Origin: an uncultured beta proteobacterium
GTDB taxonomy: Bacteria; Pseudomonadota; Gammaproteobacteria; Burkholderiales; SG8-41
Assembly (NCBI GenBank): GCA_903893565.1
Contig: CAITMU010000065.1
Span: 35,268-99,267, forward strand
DNA length: 64,000 bases
Reading direction: 5' to 3'
Shown: positions 35,442-44,757 of the stretch, in pieces
Layout: the number at the start of each line of letters is the position of its first letter
Numbering within the stretch: the first letter of the stretch is position 1
Notes under the pieces: model-generated
The model's input: only the letters and a program-made list of their open reading frames with translations
The model's database searches: none
What the model was told of the DNA's origin: nothing
Program-made: the position numbers and the translations under genes

Positions 35442-36266
35442 ATGAACAGTATTCTACCGCATCTGCTGAGTGCAGCCATTTACGCTGTGCTTGGCATTTA
35501 TTTCTGGAAACGTTATTGGGTTGAGCTCGCCGCAGAGCCCGCCTCAACGTCCGGACATGTCATAGAACATGTGGCACTGCTCATTCCCTTTAGCCTTCAC
35601 TCCGTCGTTCTCTTCAATGCCCTCGGTACCGATGGGGCTTTACACTTGGGGGTAGGCGAAGCCATCTCGCTGATTATTTGGTTAACCGTCTTCATCTATG
35701 GGCTGGGTAGCCTTTATTACCGCCTCGAAGGGCTCCAAGCGTTGGTCATGCCGGCCGCTGGCGTTGCAGTACTTTTACCCTTATGGCTTCCTGCCGCCCA
35801 TGGGTTAGCCAATACGCAGACCCCTATCTTTAAAGCTCACTTGATTATTGCCATGCTCGCCTACAGTCTTTTTACGATCGCCTCCCTACACGTGGTATTA
35901 ATGGCATTGATCGAGCGTCGCCTACACAACGGAACACTGCCCCTGGCTTTATCACGTATGCCGCCACTGCTGACGCTCGAAAAGCTCTTGTTTCGTATCA
36001 TTGGCGCGGGATTTATCCTATTAAGCCTGACTATTTTCAGTGGTATCGTATTTTCAGAAGAATTGTTCGGTAAAGCCGCACAATTTAATCACAAAACAAT
36101 TTTTGGATTTTTATCGTGGCTTATTTTTGCAGCACTCTTGGCAGGACGCAAACGCTACGGTTGGCGCGGTCGCACAGCGGTACGATGGACACTCATGGGC
36201 TTTAGCACCTTAGTGCTCGCCTATATCGGCAGTAAGTTTGTTCTTGAAGTATTGCTTCATCGCTAA
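35442..36266 (+). CDS. ypjD: Cytochrome c assembly-like inner membrane protein (YpjD/CcsA family)
   Basis: 274 residues, about eight membrane helices, with the CcsA-like segment HLIIAMLAYSLFTIASLHV and NHKTIFGFLSW. The ypjD-ffh divergent pair is conserved in beta- and gammaproteobacteria. Despite the CcsA resemblance the tryptophan-rich haem-handling motif of true cytochrome c synthases is not seen; YpjD is linked to membrane stress and transport phenotypes rather than cytochrome assembly. A GGGGGC/GCCCCC hairpin follows the stop. Confidence 0.88.
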   Translation: MNSILPHLLSAAIYAVLGIYFWKRYWVELAAEPASTSGHVIEHVALLIPFSLHSVVLFNALGTDGALHLGVGEAISLIIWLTVFIYGLGSLYYRLEGLQALVMPAAGVAVLLPLWLPAAHGLANTQTPIFKAHLIIAMLAYSLFTIASLHVVLMALIERRLHNGTLPLALSRMPPLLTLEKLLFRIIGAGFILLSLTIFSGIVFSEELFGKAAQFNHKTIFGFLSWLIFAALLAGRKRYGWRGRTAVRWTLMGFSTLVLAYIGSKFVLEVLLHR

Positions 36267-36331
36267 AAAATGTAGGGGGCTCGCTCTATTGCATTGCCCC
36301 CCAATGCTGCCATAAAACCTTCTTCCATCTT

Positions 36332-37210
36332 TTGAAACTCATTCACTACTGTTACTTACTGTTCATTGGCGCTGCTTGGGGCTCGTCTTTTTTATTTATG
36401 AAAATTGCCGTGCTGAGCTTCGGTCCCAGTTGGATGGTAGGTCTGCGCGTCGCACTGGCCGCTCTGAGCCTGACCGCCTTTTGCCTCTTCACACGCCAAT
36501 CACTCCCCTTATACCGTCATCGATGGCCTGCGATTTTAATGGGGCTCTTTTACGTACTGATCCCCTTGCTGATGTGGGCCTATGCCGCGCAAACCCTCAA
36601 AGCTTCACTTTTGGCGATCATCAATGCAACAGCCCCTTTATTTGGGGCTCTCATTGCCGCGGTTTGGTTAAAGCAGCCGTTAGGCAGGAAACGTTTTGCA
36701 GGACTGGTCCTAGGGTTTTTAGGGGTCGCCGTTCTGGTGTGGGATGGGGGTTGGGACCCGTCCGCGGCATCCATTTGGCCTCTGGCTGGCGCCTTGTTGG
36801 CCAGCATACTCTACGGGGCCATGGCCCATTACACACAACAGATGAAAAACACTCCCCCAATGATTACCGCTTTAGGCGGATTGTGGGTGGCAACGATTAT
36901 CATGTTGCCCTTTTTATGGGCTCACCCCTTAACCGCTTCCCCCAGCCTAACCGCTTGGGGCTGCGTGATTTGTCTGGGCTGTGTGTGTACGGCCTTGGCC
37001 TATGTGCTTTACTTTAAGCTCATTGATCAAATCGGTGCCGCATCGGCGCTCACCGTCACTTATTTGATTCCCTTGTTTGGTACTCTTTGGGGGGTCATTT
37101 TTCTAGAAGAAACGATGGGCTATGCCTCTTTGACCGGCGCCGCCATGATCTTATTAGGCATTCGCTGGGTTAGTTCTCTTCCTCCGAGATCCCAAAACAC
37201 AATTGATTAG
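36332..37210 (+). CDS. EamA/DMT family permease
   Basis: 292 residues with ten membrane segments in two EamA repeats of about 140 residues (first from residue 5, second from about 150); GAAWGSSFLFMKIA in the first and LIPLFGTLWGVIFLEE in the second are typical. It probably exports a metabolite or amino acid. Translation appears to start at TTG 36332, without a clear Shine-Dalgarno. It follows ypjD after 65 bases and may be cotranscribed. Confidence 0.87.
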   Translation: MKLIHYCYLLFIGAAWGSSFLFMKIAVLSFGPSWMVGLRVALAALSLTAFCLFTRQSLPLYRHRWPAILMGLFYVLIPLLMWAYAAQTLKASLLAIINATAPLFGALIAAVWLKQPLGRKRFAGLVLGFLGVAVLVWDGGWDPSAASIWPLAGALLASILYGAMAHYTQQMKNTPPMITALGGLWVATIIMLPFLWAHPLTASPSLTAWGCVICLGCVCTALAYVLYFKLIDQIGAASALTVTYLIPLFGTLWGVIFLEETMGYASLTGAAMILLGIRWVSSLPPRSQNTID

Positions 37211-37434
37211 GACAATCCGCCCACTTCGGTTACCCTCAGGGTGCCTTTTAAGGGATTAAGGCCTAAACGTTCTTAAATCCCGATTTTCAAGGCCCTAGAC
37301 CTCCTCTACGTATTTCTTTTCTGCCTCTTTATTTTAACGGCGCTTTTCATTGTAAAAGGTGCGCTGTTACGAGGTGCCTACGCTTATTTTCACCCTAGCT
37401 AACACAACGGCCCTTTCGGCTTTCTGGAGTTCTC

Positions 37435-37698
37435 ATGATTTCCCCTACCTCAGTCAACAAAGTATTCACCGATCTAACCTGTTGGAAATGTGAAGAAGAA
37501 AGCCTCATTGCAGCCCCTGCTACCCAAGCCGCTCGGGGTTCCCTTGGCGAATTAGTACAATCTACAGCCGTTCAACACTCCGTCTGCCAAAAGTGTGGCG
37601 CATTATCGGTCAATCCGCTCCAATCACGCGCCAACAAAATGTTAGGGCGAAAGCAGCGCAAAGAAGCCATCCGAGAAGCCAATCGTTCCAGCAATTAA
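37435..37698 (+). CDS. Small zinc-ribbon-like protein of unknown function
   Basis: 87 residues, not recognised. Two CxxC pairs, CWKC (about 16-19) and CQKC (about 52-55), lie 33 residues apart and could bind one zinc; a strongly basic C-terminal stretch (KMLGRKQRKEAIREA) follows, which suggests nucleic-acid contact. CTGGAG stands nine bases ahead of ATG 37435, so it is likely a true gene. It lies alone between the EamA permease and the convergent trmO. Confidence 0.65.
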   Translation: MISPTSVNKVFTDLTCWKCEEESLIAAPATQAARGSLGELVQSTAVQHSVCQKCGALSVNPLQSRANKMLGRKQRKEAIREANRSSN

Positions 37699-37843
37699 TA
37701 CCAGCTGAATAACGCCAACAAGGCTTGCCCCCCCTAGCGCCACAAATTAAACGTTGGCCCTCATAGGTCTTAGACGGCTAGCCCCCAAAAGTCTCACGCT
37801 CTAGGGTTAGGGGCCATTAGTCATGCGCCAGAAGGGCGCTTAG

Positions 37844-38299
37844 TTAAAAGTAGCCCTTCACCATGGCGCTGACCCAGCTGGGCTGTCTGACTTCGCCCAC
37901 GCTATCAAACTCAGGGATGAACGGTTTTATATCAAACACCGGGCTACCGTCCATGGCATCTAAACCCGTAACCACTAAACGATTCGCGTCAATCTTCACC
38001 AACCGAACCGGCGTCACCCCAATGGGGTTAGGCCGAAACTTGGTTCGCTGCGCAAAAACCCCCACAGCATCCAAATGCTCCATCCCCCGAGGACGGCGCA
38101 ATAACTGCGTCTCACGATCAAAGGCTGGGATACGGTGCAAATGAAAAACCACCACTAGGTGAGAAAATTCAGCCAACCTAGCCAATCCTGATACCCATTC
38201 AGGGCCAAGCTCGATCACCGACTCTACGGTTGCCCAATTTCCTGTGGACATTTTTTCAATACCATTTCTAACCACTCCGATTGGTTCAAAGCTCACCAT
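37844..38299 (-). CDS. trmO: tRNA (N6-threonylcarbamoyladenosine37-N6)-methyltransferase TrmO (TsaA family)
   Basis: 151 residues, the N-terminal TsaA/UPF0066 beta-barrel domain only; E. coli TrmO has an extra C-terminal domain. FEPIGVVRN at the start, FSHLVVVFHLHR, then FAQRTKFRPNPIG(V)TPVRL bind S-adenosylmethionine and tRNA in the family. It methylates t6A37 of certain threonine tRNAs. Third in a tight minus-strand run after the aminotransferase and the OYE reductase. Confidence 0.85.
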   Translation of the reverse strand: MVSFEPIGVVRNGIEKMSTGNWATVESVIELGPEWVSGLARLAEFSHLVVVFHLHRIPAFDRETQLLRRPRGMEHLDAVGVFAQRTKFRPNPIGVTPVRLVKIDANRLVVTGLDAMDGSPVFDIKPFIPEFDSVGEVRQPSWVSAMVKGYF

Positions 38300-38318
38300 G
38301 ATTGATATTCATTTCCAA

Positions 38319-39452
38319 TTATTTTGAAATTTCACGAATCTTTTCGCGCCGCTTTAACCACCATGCATATTCTGTCGGCAACAAATCCAGATACGCGTCC
38401 ACCCCCAAATGCCGTGCCGCATGTACGGGCCAATTAGGGTTATACATAAACTCTCGGGCCATTGCGATTAAATCCGCCTGACCTTGCTGGAGAATCGATT
38501 CGGCGTGCTCGGGCTCCGTAATTAAGCCCACCGCACAGGTGGTGATCCCCGTATCTTGTTTAACCCGTTGGGCATAGGGCACCTGGAAACCGGCTTGCCG
38601 AGGCACAATAGCATAATTTAAAGGTCCGTTAATGCCACCCGAAGAGCAAGACACGGCATCGACTCCTCGGCTTTTGAGTTCCCGCACTAAGCTCACCGTA
38701 TCTTCCAAGCTCCAAATGCCACCGTCACCGTCCACGGCTGAGACACGAAACCACAGAGGCAAATGTCGCGGCCACACGCTTCGCACAGCTTCTGTTAATT
38801 CCAGAGCAAAACGCATACGGCCCTTTAAATCTCCGCCATAACCATCCTTTCTAAGATTCACTAAAGGTGATAAAAATTGATGGATCAAGTACCCATGGGC
38901 CCCATGAATTTCGAGCATCTGAAACCCCGCGTCTAGGCTTCTTTGTGCCGCTTCCTTCCATGACTCAATGACTTGCTTTATTTCATCTACACTCAGCTCA
39001 TGCGGTACCCCGGCATCATCCCGAGGCGCAATAGGACTGGAGGAAATCCCCTGCCATGGGGGCTGCCCCTTTTGGGCATCCTCTTCTGTTAAAGGCTTAA
39101 AATTAGTCCATGGAGGCCCACACGCCGCCTTTCTTCCTGAATGCCCAATCTGTATAGCGGGAATACTGTTGTGTTGAATTAAAAATTCCGTAATTCGGCG
39201 ATACTGTGGGACATGCGCATCACTATAAATGCCAGCACAGCCGTAGGTCTTTCGGGCTCGTATTTCAACCGCCGTTTCTTCACAAAAAATGATCGCAGCC
39301 CCTCCGAGAGCAAATTTACCCAAATGGACCAAATGCCAATCGGTGGGCCCCCCTTCCAAGGAAGAGTATTGGCACATCGGCGAAACAACAATACGGTTAC
39401 GCGCGGTCAAGCCTGCCATCGCAAGCGGGGTAAATAACAAGGGTTGGGGCAT
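38319..39452 (-). CDS. NADH:flavin oxidoreductase / old yellow enzyme (YqjM type)
   Basis: 377 residues. FMN TIM barrel with SPMCQYSS (about 24-31), QIGHSGRKA and HGAHGYLIHQFLSPLVN, the YqjM/xenobiotic-reductase signature. It reduces activated C=C bonds with NAD(P)H. ATG 39452 overlaps the aminotransferase stop by one base (TAATG), so the two are coupled. Joint function with the aminotransferase is not obvious. Confidence 0.92.
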   Translation of the reverse strand: MPQPLLFTPLAMAGLTARNRIVVSPMCQYSSLEGGPTDWHLVHLGKFALGGAAIIFCEETAVEIRARKTYGCAGIYSDAHVPQYRRITEFLIQHNSIPAIQIGHSGRKAACGPPWTNFKPLTEEDAQKGQPPWQGISSSPIAPRDDAGVPHELSVDEIKQVIESWKEAAQRSLDAGFQMLEIHGAHGYLIHQFLSPLVNLRKDGYGGDLKGRMRFALELTEAVRSVWPRHLPLWFRVSAVDGDGGIWSLEDTVSLVRELKSRGVDAVSCSSGGINGPLNYAIVPRQAGFQVPYAQRVKQDTGITTCAVGLITEPEHAESILQQGQADLIAMAREFMYNPNWPVHAARHLGVDAYLDLLPTEYAWWLKRREKIREISK

Positions 39453-40654
39453 TATTTTGTCAGCTCCATCACCGCACGGCGAATACGCACGCAGGCTTGT
39501 TCTAAGTTTTTCAGTTCAGTGGCAATCGACATGCGAAAATAAGGTGACATCCCATAGGCAGCCCCATTGACCACTGCGACACCATGATTCATTAAATGTA
39601 GCACAACCGCTTGTTCACTATCGATCACTACGCCTTGTTTCGTTTTAAGTCCCAAAAGATCAGCGCAACGAACAAAAAGATAAAAAGCCCCTTCAGGATG
39701 ATTGGGCTGTAAGCCTGGAATCGTTTGAAACCATTCAAGCACTCGGTCTCGGCGCTCTTCAAAAGCTTTTGCTCTTTGAGGGATAAAGTCTTGCGGGCCC
39801 CTCAAGGCCGCAACGGCTCCCCACTGGCTAATCGAACTAACTCCCGCGGTGCTTTGTGATTGTAATTTAATAATATTTCTAATCAACTGCATGGGCCCGC
39901 CCGCATAGCCCAAACGAAATCCCGTCATGGCATAGGCTTTAGAGACTCCATTCACCGTGAGCGTACGCTCATAAAGCGCGGGCTCCACCTGGGCTATGGT
40001 ATAAAAGGGCAAGCGATCAAAACGCAAATGTTCGTAAATATCATCTGTTAATACCCACACGTGAGGGTGGCGTAGTAACACATCCGCCAAAGCTCGTAAT
40101 TCTTCTCGTGAATACACGGCCCCCGTTGGATTATTGGGTGAATTCAATAACAGCCATTTGGTCCGATCAGTAATCGCTGCTTCCAATTGTTGGGCCGTCA
40201 ATTTAAACCCACTGTGTTCCGTACACAGCACTTCTTTGGGCACTCCCTCACACACCAACACCATATCAAGATAGGAAATCCAATAGGGGGCTGGGATAAT
40301 GACTTCGTCGCCGGCATCGATGGTCGACATAATGGCATTAAAGATGATCTGCTTGCTGCCTGTGCCGATCATGATTTGATCTAGGCCATAGTCTAAATCA
40401 TTTTCTTTTTTAAATTTCTCTCTGACCGCCTCTTTTAACGGGGCAATGCCATCGACAGGAGGGTATTTCGTCTCGTTGCGCTCGAGTGCATCGGCTACCG
40501 CCTGTTTGACATGGTCAGGCGTATTAAAATCCGGTTGCCCAATAGTCAAAGCGATAATGTCGTGGCCTGCTTGACGCAATTCGCGCGCTTTTTGTGTTGC
40601 CGCCGTACTCGGCGATAATTTAATGCGTCCCAGCCGGGTAGAAAAAAAAGCCAT
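39452..40654 (-). CDS. Class I/II pyridoxal-phosphate aminotransferase (aspartate aminotransferase-like)
   Basis: 400 residues from ATG 40654 behind GAGGAA (a TTG lies just before). NSPNNPTGAV (about 171-180), TDDIYEHLRF and the Schiff-base Lys239 in NGVSKAYAMTG mark the Ib subgroup of aspartate aminotransferases, also used for prephenate. It moves an amino group between aspartate and 2-oxoglutarate or related acids. A stand-alone copy first in a three-gene run. Confidence 0.93.
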   Translation of the reverse strand: MAFFSTRLGRIKLSPSTAATQKARELRQAGHDIIALTIGQPDFNTPDHVKQAVADALERNETKYPPVDGIAPLKEAVREKFKKENDLDYGLDQIMIGTGSKQIIFNAIMSTIDAGDEVIIPAPYWISYLDMVLVCEGVPKEVLCTEHSGFKLTAQQLEAAITDRTKWLLLNSPNNPTGAVYSREELRALADVLLRHPHVWVLTDDIYEHLRFDRLPFYTIAQVEPALYERTLTVNGVSKAYAMTGFRLGYAGGPMQLIRNIIKLQSQSTAGVSSISQWGAVAALRGPQDFIPQRAKAFEERRDRVLEWFQTIPGLQPNHPEGAFYLFVRCADLLGLKTKQGVVIDSEQAVVLHLMNHGVAVVNGAAYGMSPYFRMSIATELKNLEQACVRIRRAVMELTK

Positions 40655-41031
40655 CAATGTTCCTCAGGGGTTAATCGGGGGTTGGTATTTTTTTAAGCTT
40701 CCACACACATCCAATCTGAATCATCACTGTAGCGCGCTTACCCCGTAGACTCAAGTCTGACAAAAAATAGGCGAGGGCCCTGGCGTTGGCACGACCGTAC
40801 GGGTCACGACGCTAACCTCCCTATACCCTTAAGCCCATGAGCACAACCTCTAAGACCAACGACTGCCTAGCCCAGCCACAGGAATCCCGCACTCTAAAAT
40901 ATCGCTATAATAGATTCTTCATCCATCAGGCATTTACCAAAAAATAAAAGCCTCGTGTTGTTGAAATGATTCATCAAAGAGGTGGGTCACATCGACATTT
41001 CAAGATCCCCTCAATTTTATGGAGCCCGCCA
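40655..41031. other. Intergenic region between divergent genes
   Basis: About 375 bases without a credible gene. An exact TATAAT lies at 40906-40911 on the plus strand, about 120 bases before the hydrolase start, without a recognisable -35. GGAG at 41021-41024 is the ribosome binding site of the next gene. Nothing else stands out. Confidence 0.4.
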
Positions 41032-42261
41032 ATGATTCGTAAGCTAAGAACCGAACGCGATAATCAGCAATGGATGCTGGATCTTGCTCTTAATATGCGA
41101 GGCAGAGTGCAAAATTTTGAGCGCGACGACCTCGAGGTGCCCACTGGGAAAAGAGCGCGTAATTACCGCATGCTTCCTAAAGTGTGGCGCGAAGCGGCTG
41201 AACGTCATGAAGCCTTAGCCCGAAGGGCTGAAACACGGGGAGCTCATGCGACTGCCGTATCTCACTATGATCACGCGATCGAAGGCTATCGGATGGCACA
41301 ACATCCTATTTTTTTCGATAATCACCCCGTTAAAAAACAACTCTATAAAAAAATGTCTGAGATGGTCGATCGGCGCAGCAAATTAGCCGAGTATCCTATT
41401 GAACGGGTAGAAGTACCCTTTGATAATGGCACGACCATTTCCTGCCTATTGCACCTTTTACCCGATCGTCGTAAAGCGCCTTGCGTTATTTATGTTCCTG
41501 GCATGGATCAGAGCAAAGAAGTTTTTCCAAAAGCCAGCCACAATATTGCGCTTTCCCGTGGATTTCACGTCATTGCCATTGATGGTCCTGGGCAAGGGAA
41601 CTCCAATATGCAAAAAATTCGCTCAGTCGGTCTTAATTATGAACGTGCCGGTGCTGCGGTGATTAGTTATTTAGAAACTCGTAAAGAAATTGACAAGAAT
41701 AAAATCGCCATCTACGGCATCAGTATGGGCAGTTATTGGTGCCTGCGCCTGTCCAGCTACGACCACCGGGCCGCTGCGGTAGTGAGTTCCGTGGCCTGCT
41801 TTAATCCTAATAACACCATCTTTACCCAATCCTCACCACGCTTTAAACAAATGTTTATGTATATGTCTGGTTACGATGATGAGGCAAAATTTGATGAAGA
41901 AGTCGCCAAGCCTATGACGGTGCGTGGCTATTTAGGAAAAATTACTTGTCCGACCCTATTGGTGACGGGTGAGTTTGACCCGCTATGCCCCTTAGAAGAT
42001 GCCGTGGAAGCCTTTGACGATCTCAAAGTACCCAAAGAAATGTGGGTCATTGAAAACCAATACCATCCACTTTGGGGACTTCCCAATCTGGGGGGGCTGG
42101 ACTGCCATGAATATGTCCTTGATTGGCTTCAGGCGCTTTTTAGCAAAAAATTAAAGCCCAAAAAATCAGGCCGCATTGCCTATGTCAAAGAAAATGGCGA
42201 TGGGCCTTGGGGGGCTTGTGAATGGGATCCGCCCATTAAACGCGGTCAAGCCTATTTCTAA
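41032..42261 (+). CDS. Alpha/beta hydrolase with helical N-terminal extension (FrsA/DHPON-hydrolase-like)
   Basis: 409 residues from ATG 41032. An N-terminal helical region (about 1-125) precedes the hydrolase domain. Nucleophile Ser231 in YGISMGSY, Asp316 in GEFDPLCP and His345 in NQYHPLWG form the triad. The layout resembles 2,6-dihydroxypseudooxynicotine hydrolase and FrsA-like enzymes, which cleave C-C bonds in beta-diketone-type compounds. No aromatic-ring genes adjoin it. The tail KSGRIAYVKENGDGPWG is lysine/glycine-rich. Confidence 0.83.
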   Translation: MIRKLRTERDNQQWMLDLALNMRGRVQNFERDDLEVPTGKRARNYRMLPKVWREAAERHEALARRAETRGAHATAVSHYDHAIEGYRMAQHPIFFDNHPVKKQLYKKMSEMVDRRSKLAEYPIERVEVPFDNGTTISCLLHLLPDRRKAPCVIYVPGMDQSKEVFPKASHNIALSRGFHVIAIDGPGQGNSNMQKIRSVGLNYERAGAAVISYLETRKEIDKNKIAIYGISMGSYWCLRLSSYDHRAAAVVSSVACFNPNNTIFTQSSPRFKQMFMYMSGYDDEAKFDEEVAKPMTVRGYLGKITCPTLLVTGEFDPLCPLEDAVEAFDDLKVPKEMWVIENQYHPLWGLPNLGGLDCHEYVLDWLQALFSKKLKPKKSGRIAYVKENGDGPWGACEWDPPIKRGQAYF

Positions 42262-42330
42262 TATTGATGAAAAATCGAGTTCACAAGAGTCCTACCTCAC
42301 GGCCACGTAAACTAAAATGATTTCTGAGGA

Positions 42331-42358
42331 CCAAAGGCCCCCACACTAGGCCCTTTGG
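42331..42358. terminator. Hairpin between convergent hydrolase genes
   Basis: CCAAAGGCC (42331-42339) pairs with GGCCCTTTGG (42349-42358), leaving one bulged C. No T tract follows directly, so termination by this stem is possible but not assured. It sits in the 157 bases between the two stops. Confidence 0.35.
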
Positions 42359-42418
42359 ATTTATTGATATTCCAGCTAATGCCCTTTGCGATTCATCTCA
42401 ACCTTCCCCTGCCACCGC

Positions 42419-43222
42419 TTATTGACCCAGTGTCGCTGCAAACTCAAGTATCCACTGATTAAAACGCTTGGGCTCATCGATAAATAGGGCATGCCCCGAA
42501 TTTGCAAAAAGCTCTATTTGGGTACCCGGTCTATTGATCTGTAAATTTTTCGCTTGTTCGATAAATTCTGGTGTCACAACGTAACCTAGGGGTTTACCAA
42601 CGGCATGGGCAATCTTTTTCCAATGTTCTCGCGCAATACCCGAAGACAATAAAGCAATACTATGGTCTAGACTCATCCGCTTGATTTCTGATAGCAGTGT
42701 CTGTACTTCGGAGAGTGGCCAGGCTTTAACAACCATCGAGCGCACAAACGCCTCTAGCGTTGAATCACGATTTTCACGCAGCTGTTTTAAAAATTCTCCT
42801 CCAGGCGCAGGAACCGGTAATTCACCGACCGAGCTGTCCACTAAAACCAAACCCGCCAAGTGTGCCTCGCCATAGCGATGGACATACTCCAGCACCTCCA
42901 ATGCACCCAGAGACCACCCCACCAATAACACTCGCGACAAGGGCTCGATGAGTTCATGTAAATCTTGACTACGACGTTCGAAATGATAGCCCTGCACTGG
43001 CACCTGTGACTCGCCTTGGCCACGAGGGTCAAACGCAAGGATTCGAAACGCATCCGCCAACCCTTCTACCTGCGCACTCCATAAGCGCGCTGGCATACAC
43101 CACCCCGGCACTAACACCAACGTCAAACCCGTCGTTCCGGGCTTTTGGGTGTCGAGCAAGGACAAGCTAACACCATCACTGGTCAGGATTTGACGACGCA
43201 AAGGCTGAGGTCGTTGACTCAT
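42419..43222 (-). CDS. Alpha/beta fold hydrolase, BioH-like, with an unclear acid residue
   Basis: 267 residues. VPGWCMPARLW supplies the oxyanion hole, Ser104 lies in GWSLGALE and the His in ANSGHALFIDEP. Where the third triad residue is normally an Asp after strand 7, the chain reads YVVTPEFIEQ, so Glu218 or another residue must serve if the enzyme is active. The overall pattern resembles BioH and methyl-ester hydrolases. No other biotin gene is near, so bioH is not assigned. Confidence 0.83.
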   Translation of the reverse strand: MSQRPQPLRRQILTSDGVSLSLLDTQKPGTTGLTLVLVPGWCMPARLWSAQVEGLADAFRILAFDPRGQGESQVPVQGYHFERRSQDLHELIEPLSRVLLVGWSLGALEVLEYVHRYGEAHLAGLVLVDSSVGELPVPAPGGEFLKQLRENRDSTLEAFVRSMVVKAWPLSEVQTLLSEIKRMSLDHSIALLSSGIAREHWKKIAHAVGKPLGYVVTPEFIEQAKNLQINRPGTQIELFANSGHALFIDEPKRFNQWILEFAATLGQ

Positions 43223-43301
43223 GGGGTGGGCCAGTTAGTGTCAAAAAGTCTCATACACCATCGCCTAGGCAATTCAAAGGGCATAACGAGCCCTTTTGCA
43301 T

Positions 43302-44546
43302 TCAGTGGCTATGCGTGCGGTTAGCCAATAACAAACCCGATTCTTGGCCACGCCAATGGTAGCCAAACGGAAAGGGCAAAGTGTCGATACCTTTAGCTTC
43401 ATGGTAAGCACGGTCAAGTTGAGGCTGATAGCCCCACTCCATTGGGCTAATGGGTTTATGATACTTGCCGTACAATTTAATATTCCAATTTGCAGACTTC
43501 AAAAACCGATAGGGAATACCGGTATCGTCCTCTACCAACTGATCAACATCGGCCAGCATCATCTCCCGTGTTTTTGAAAACTGATTATCATGTAGCAAAT
43601 AAGAGGCCGATTTGATCAAGCCCGATGCGGGTTGATGGTTGCCGATAAATCGCAAAAAATCTGGGTAATATCGGAGCGCTTTATCCGTGGCATCCAATGA
43701 AAAGTAGCTCAATTCATGGGATTTATTGGCAGCGTTTAAAAAAGTAACTTTCATTCCACGCAACAGTTTGGGCGGCCGTTTAGCACGAGGCTCTTCATAG
43801 GAGCGACTCAGTTCAGGGAATAAATCGATGGGTTCGATTTTTGCAATACGCAACCCCTCCAAAGCCATCATTGTCACAATAATGGGTACGCTCCCCTTTA
43901 AATAAGGCGTGGTTAGCTGCTTGCCCATGTAGGAAGTGATGAAGTAATTTCTCTGGAAAATCTCAGTAAAAGCGTTACGTACGTCTTTTAACAACGCGTC
44001 AAACTCCATCGCATTCATCTTGTGCAGATCCGGGAGTACCCCAGGATTTTCAAGGCTAAAAAATAAGTATTGGCTATGCTCGGGAAATAATGACCATGCA
44101 TTAATAAAGTCAGGGCCACTAAAAGGGTAAATAAGCGATCGGTTCGATACGTCTTTAATCTTCACCTCTTGGTCCCGCCACTTTTCTATGGCGTCCAAAC
44201 GCATTTTCACCGGCTTCCATTGGGACTGCATCGCCTCTTTATGTTTCTTCCACTCTTCCGATGCCACCCAAGCATCAATCACCGGATCCCCCGCTACAGG
44301 GACCACCCCTGCCATGATCTGAGCCACTGCCGTGGCGCGCTGATCCACATTGATGACAGAAGAGGGCGATTTAACCGCGCTCAAAGAGGGGGATTGTGCT
44401 TGCGCGCAGTAAATGGGCGATAGGATCAGCCCGATGACAGAAAAAAATAGTAAGCCATAGCGCATCAAAAAAACGTGGCCAGCCGTCATTAAACGATCAA
44501 CCACAGTAGCATGTAGAACAAAACTTAGAGACCGAATCTTCATCAT
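43302..44546 (-). CDS. Exported protein of unknown function
   Basis: About 414 residues from ATG 44546; the frame opens at 44591, and ATG 44489 or ATG 44465 would place the hydrophobic segment (RYGLLFFSVIGLILSPIY, cleavage near CAQAQ) closer to the start. I do not recognise the family. The mature part has a striking segment YPFSGPDFINAWSLFP, then SLENPGVLPDL, seen in my memory in uncharacterised secreted proteins of other phyla. It ends with HWRGQESGLLLANR. It stands between a hydrolase and a Bug gene on the same strand, without obvious partnership. Confidence 0.7.
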   Translation of the reverse strand: MMKIRSLSFVLHATVVDRLMTAGHVFLMRYGLLFFSVIGLILSPIYCAQAQSPSLSAVKSPSSVINVDQRATAVAQIMAGVVPVAGDPVIDAWVASEEWKKHKEAMQSQWKPVKMRLDAIEKWRDQEVKIKDVSNRSLIYPFSGPDFINAWSLFPEHSQYLFFSLENPGVLPDLHKMNAMEFDALLKDVRNAFTEIFQRNYFITSYMGKQLTTPYLKGSVPIIVTMMALEGLRIAKIEPIDLFPELSRSYEEPRAKRPPKLLRGMKVTFLNAANKSHELSYFSLDATDKALRYYPDFLRFIGNHQPASGLIKSASYLLHDNQFSKTREMMLADVDQLVEDDTGIPYRFLKSANWNIKLYGKYHKPISPMEWGYQPQLDRAYHEAKGIDTLPFPFGYHWRGQESGLLLANRTHSH

Positions 44547-44757
44547 GTCAGAAAAAATATTAAAAAATACACAACCCCAACCGAGGGGCAAAGGGTCATG
44601 ACTATAGCAGAAGGCTAGAAACTTTGGCTCATCTTACGGGGATAATTCCTGATTTTTTAATGCCCCTTGGTGGAAAAAGCCACACCTGAGTGAGTTTCTT
44701 GGTTCCTTGCAAAACCTTCCTACCGATTGGATAGCCTGTGTCAATCCTAGGCCCCCT

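Noticed and set aside
40906..40911. TATAAT as promoter of the hydrolase at 41032
   Set aside because: No -35 at proper distance and 120 bases from the start; too weak to call alone.
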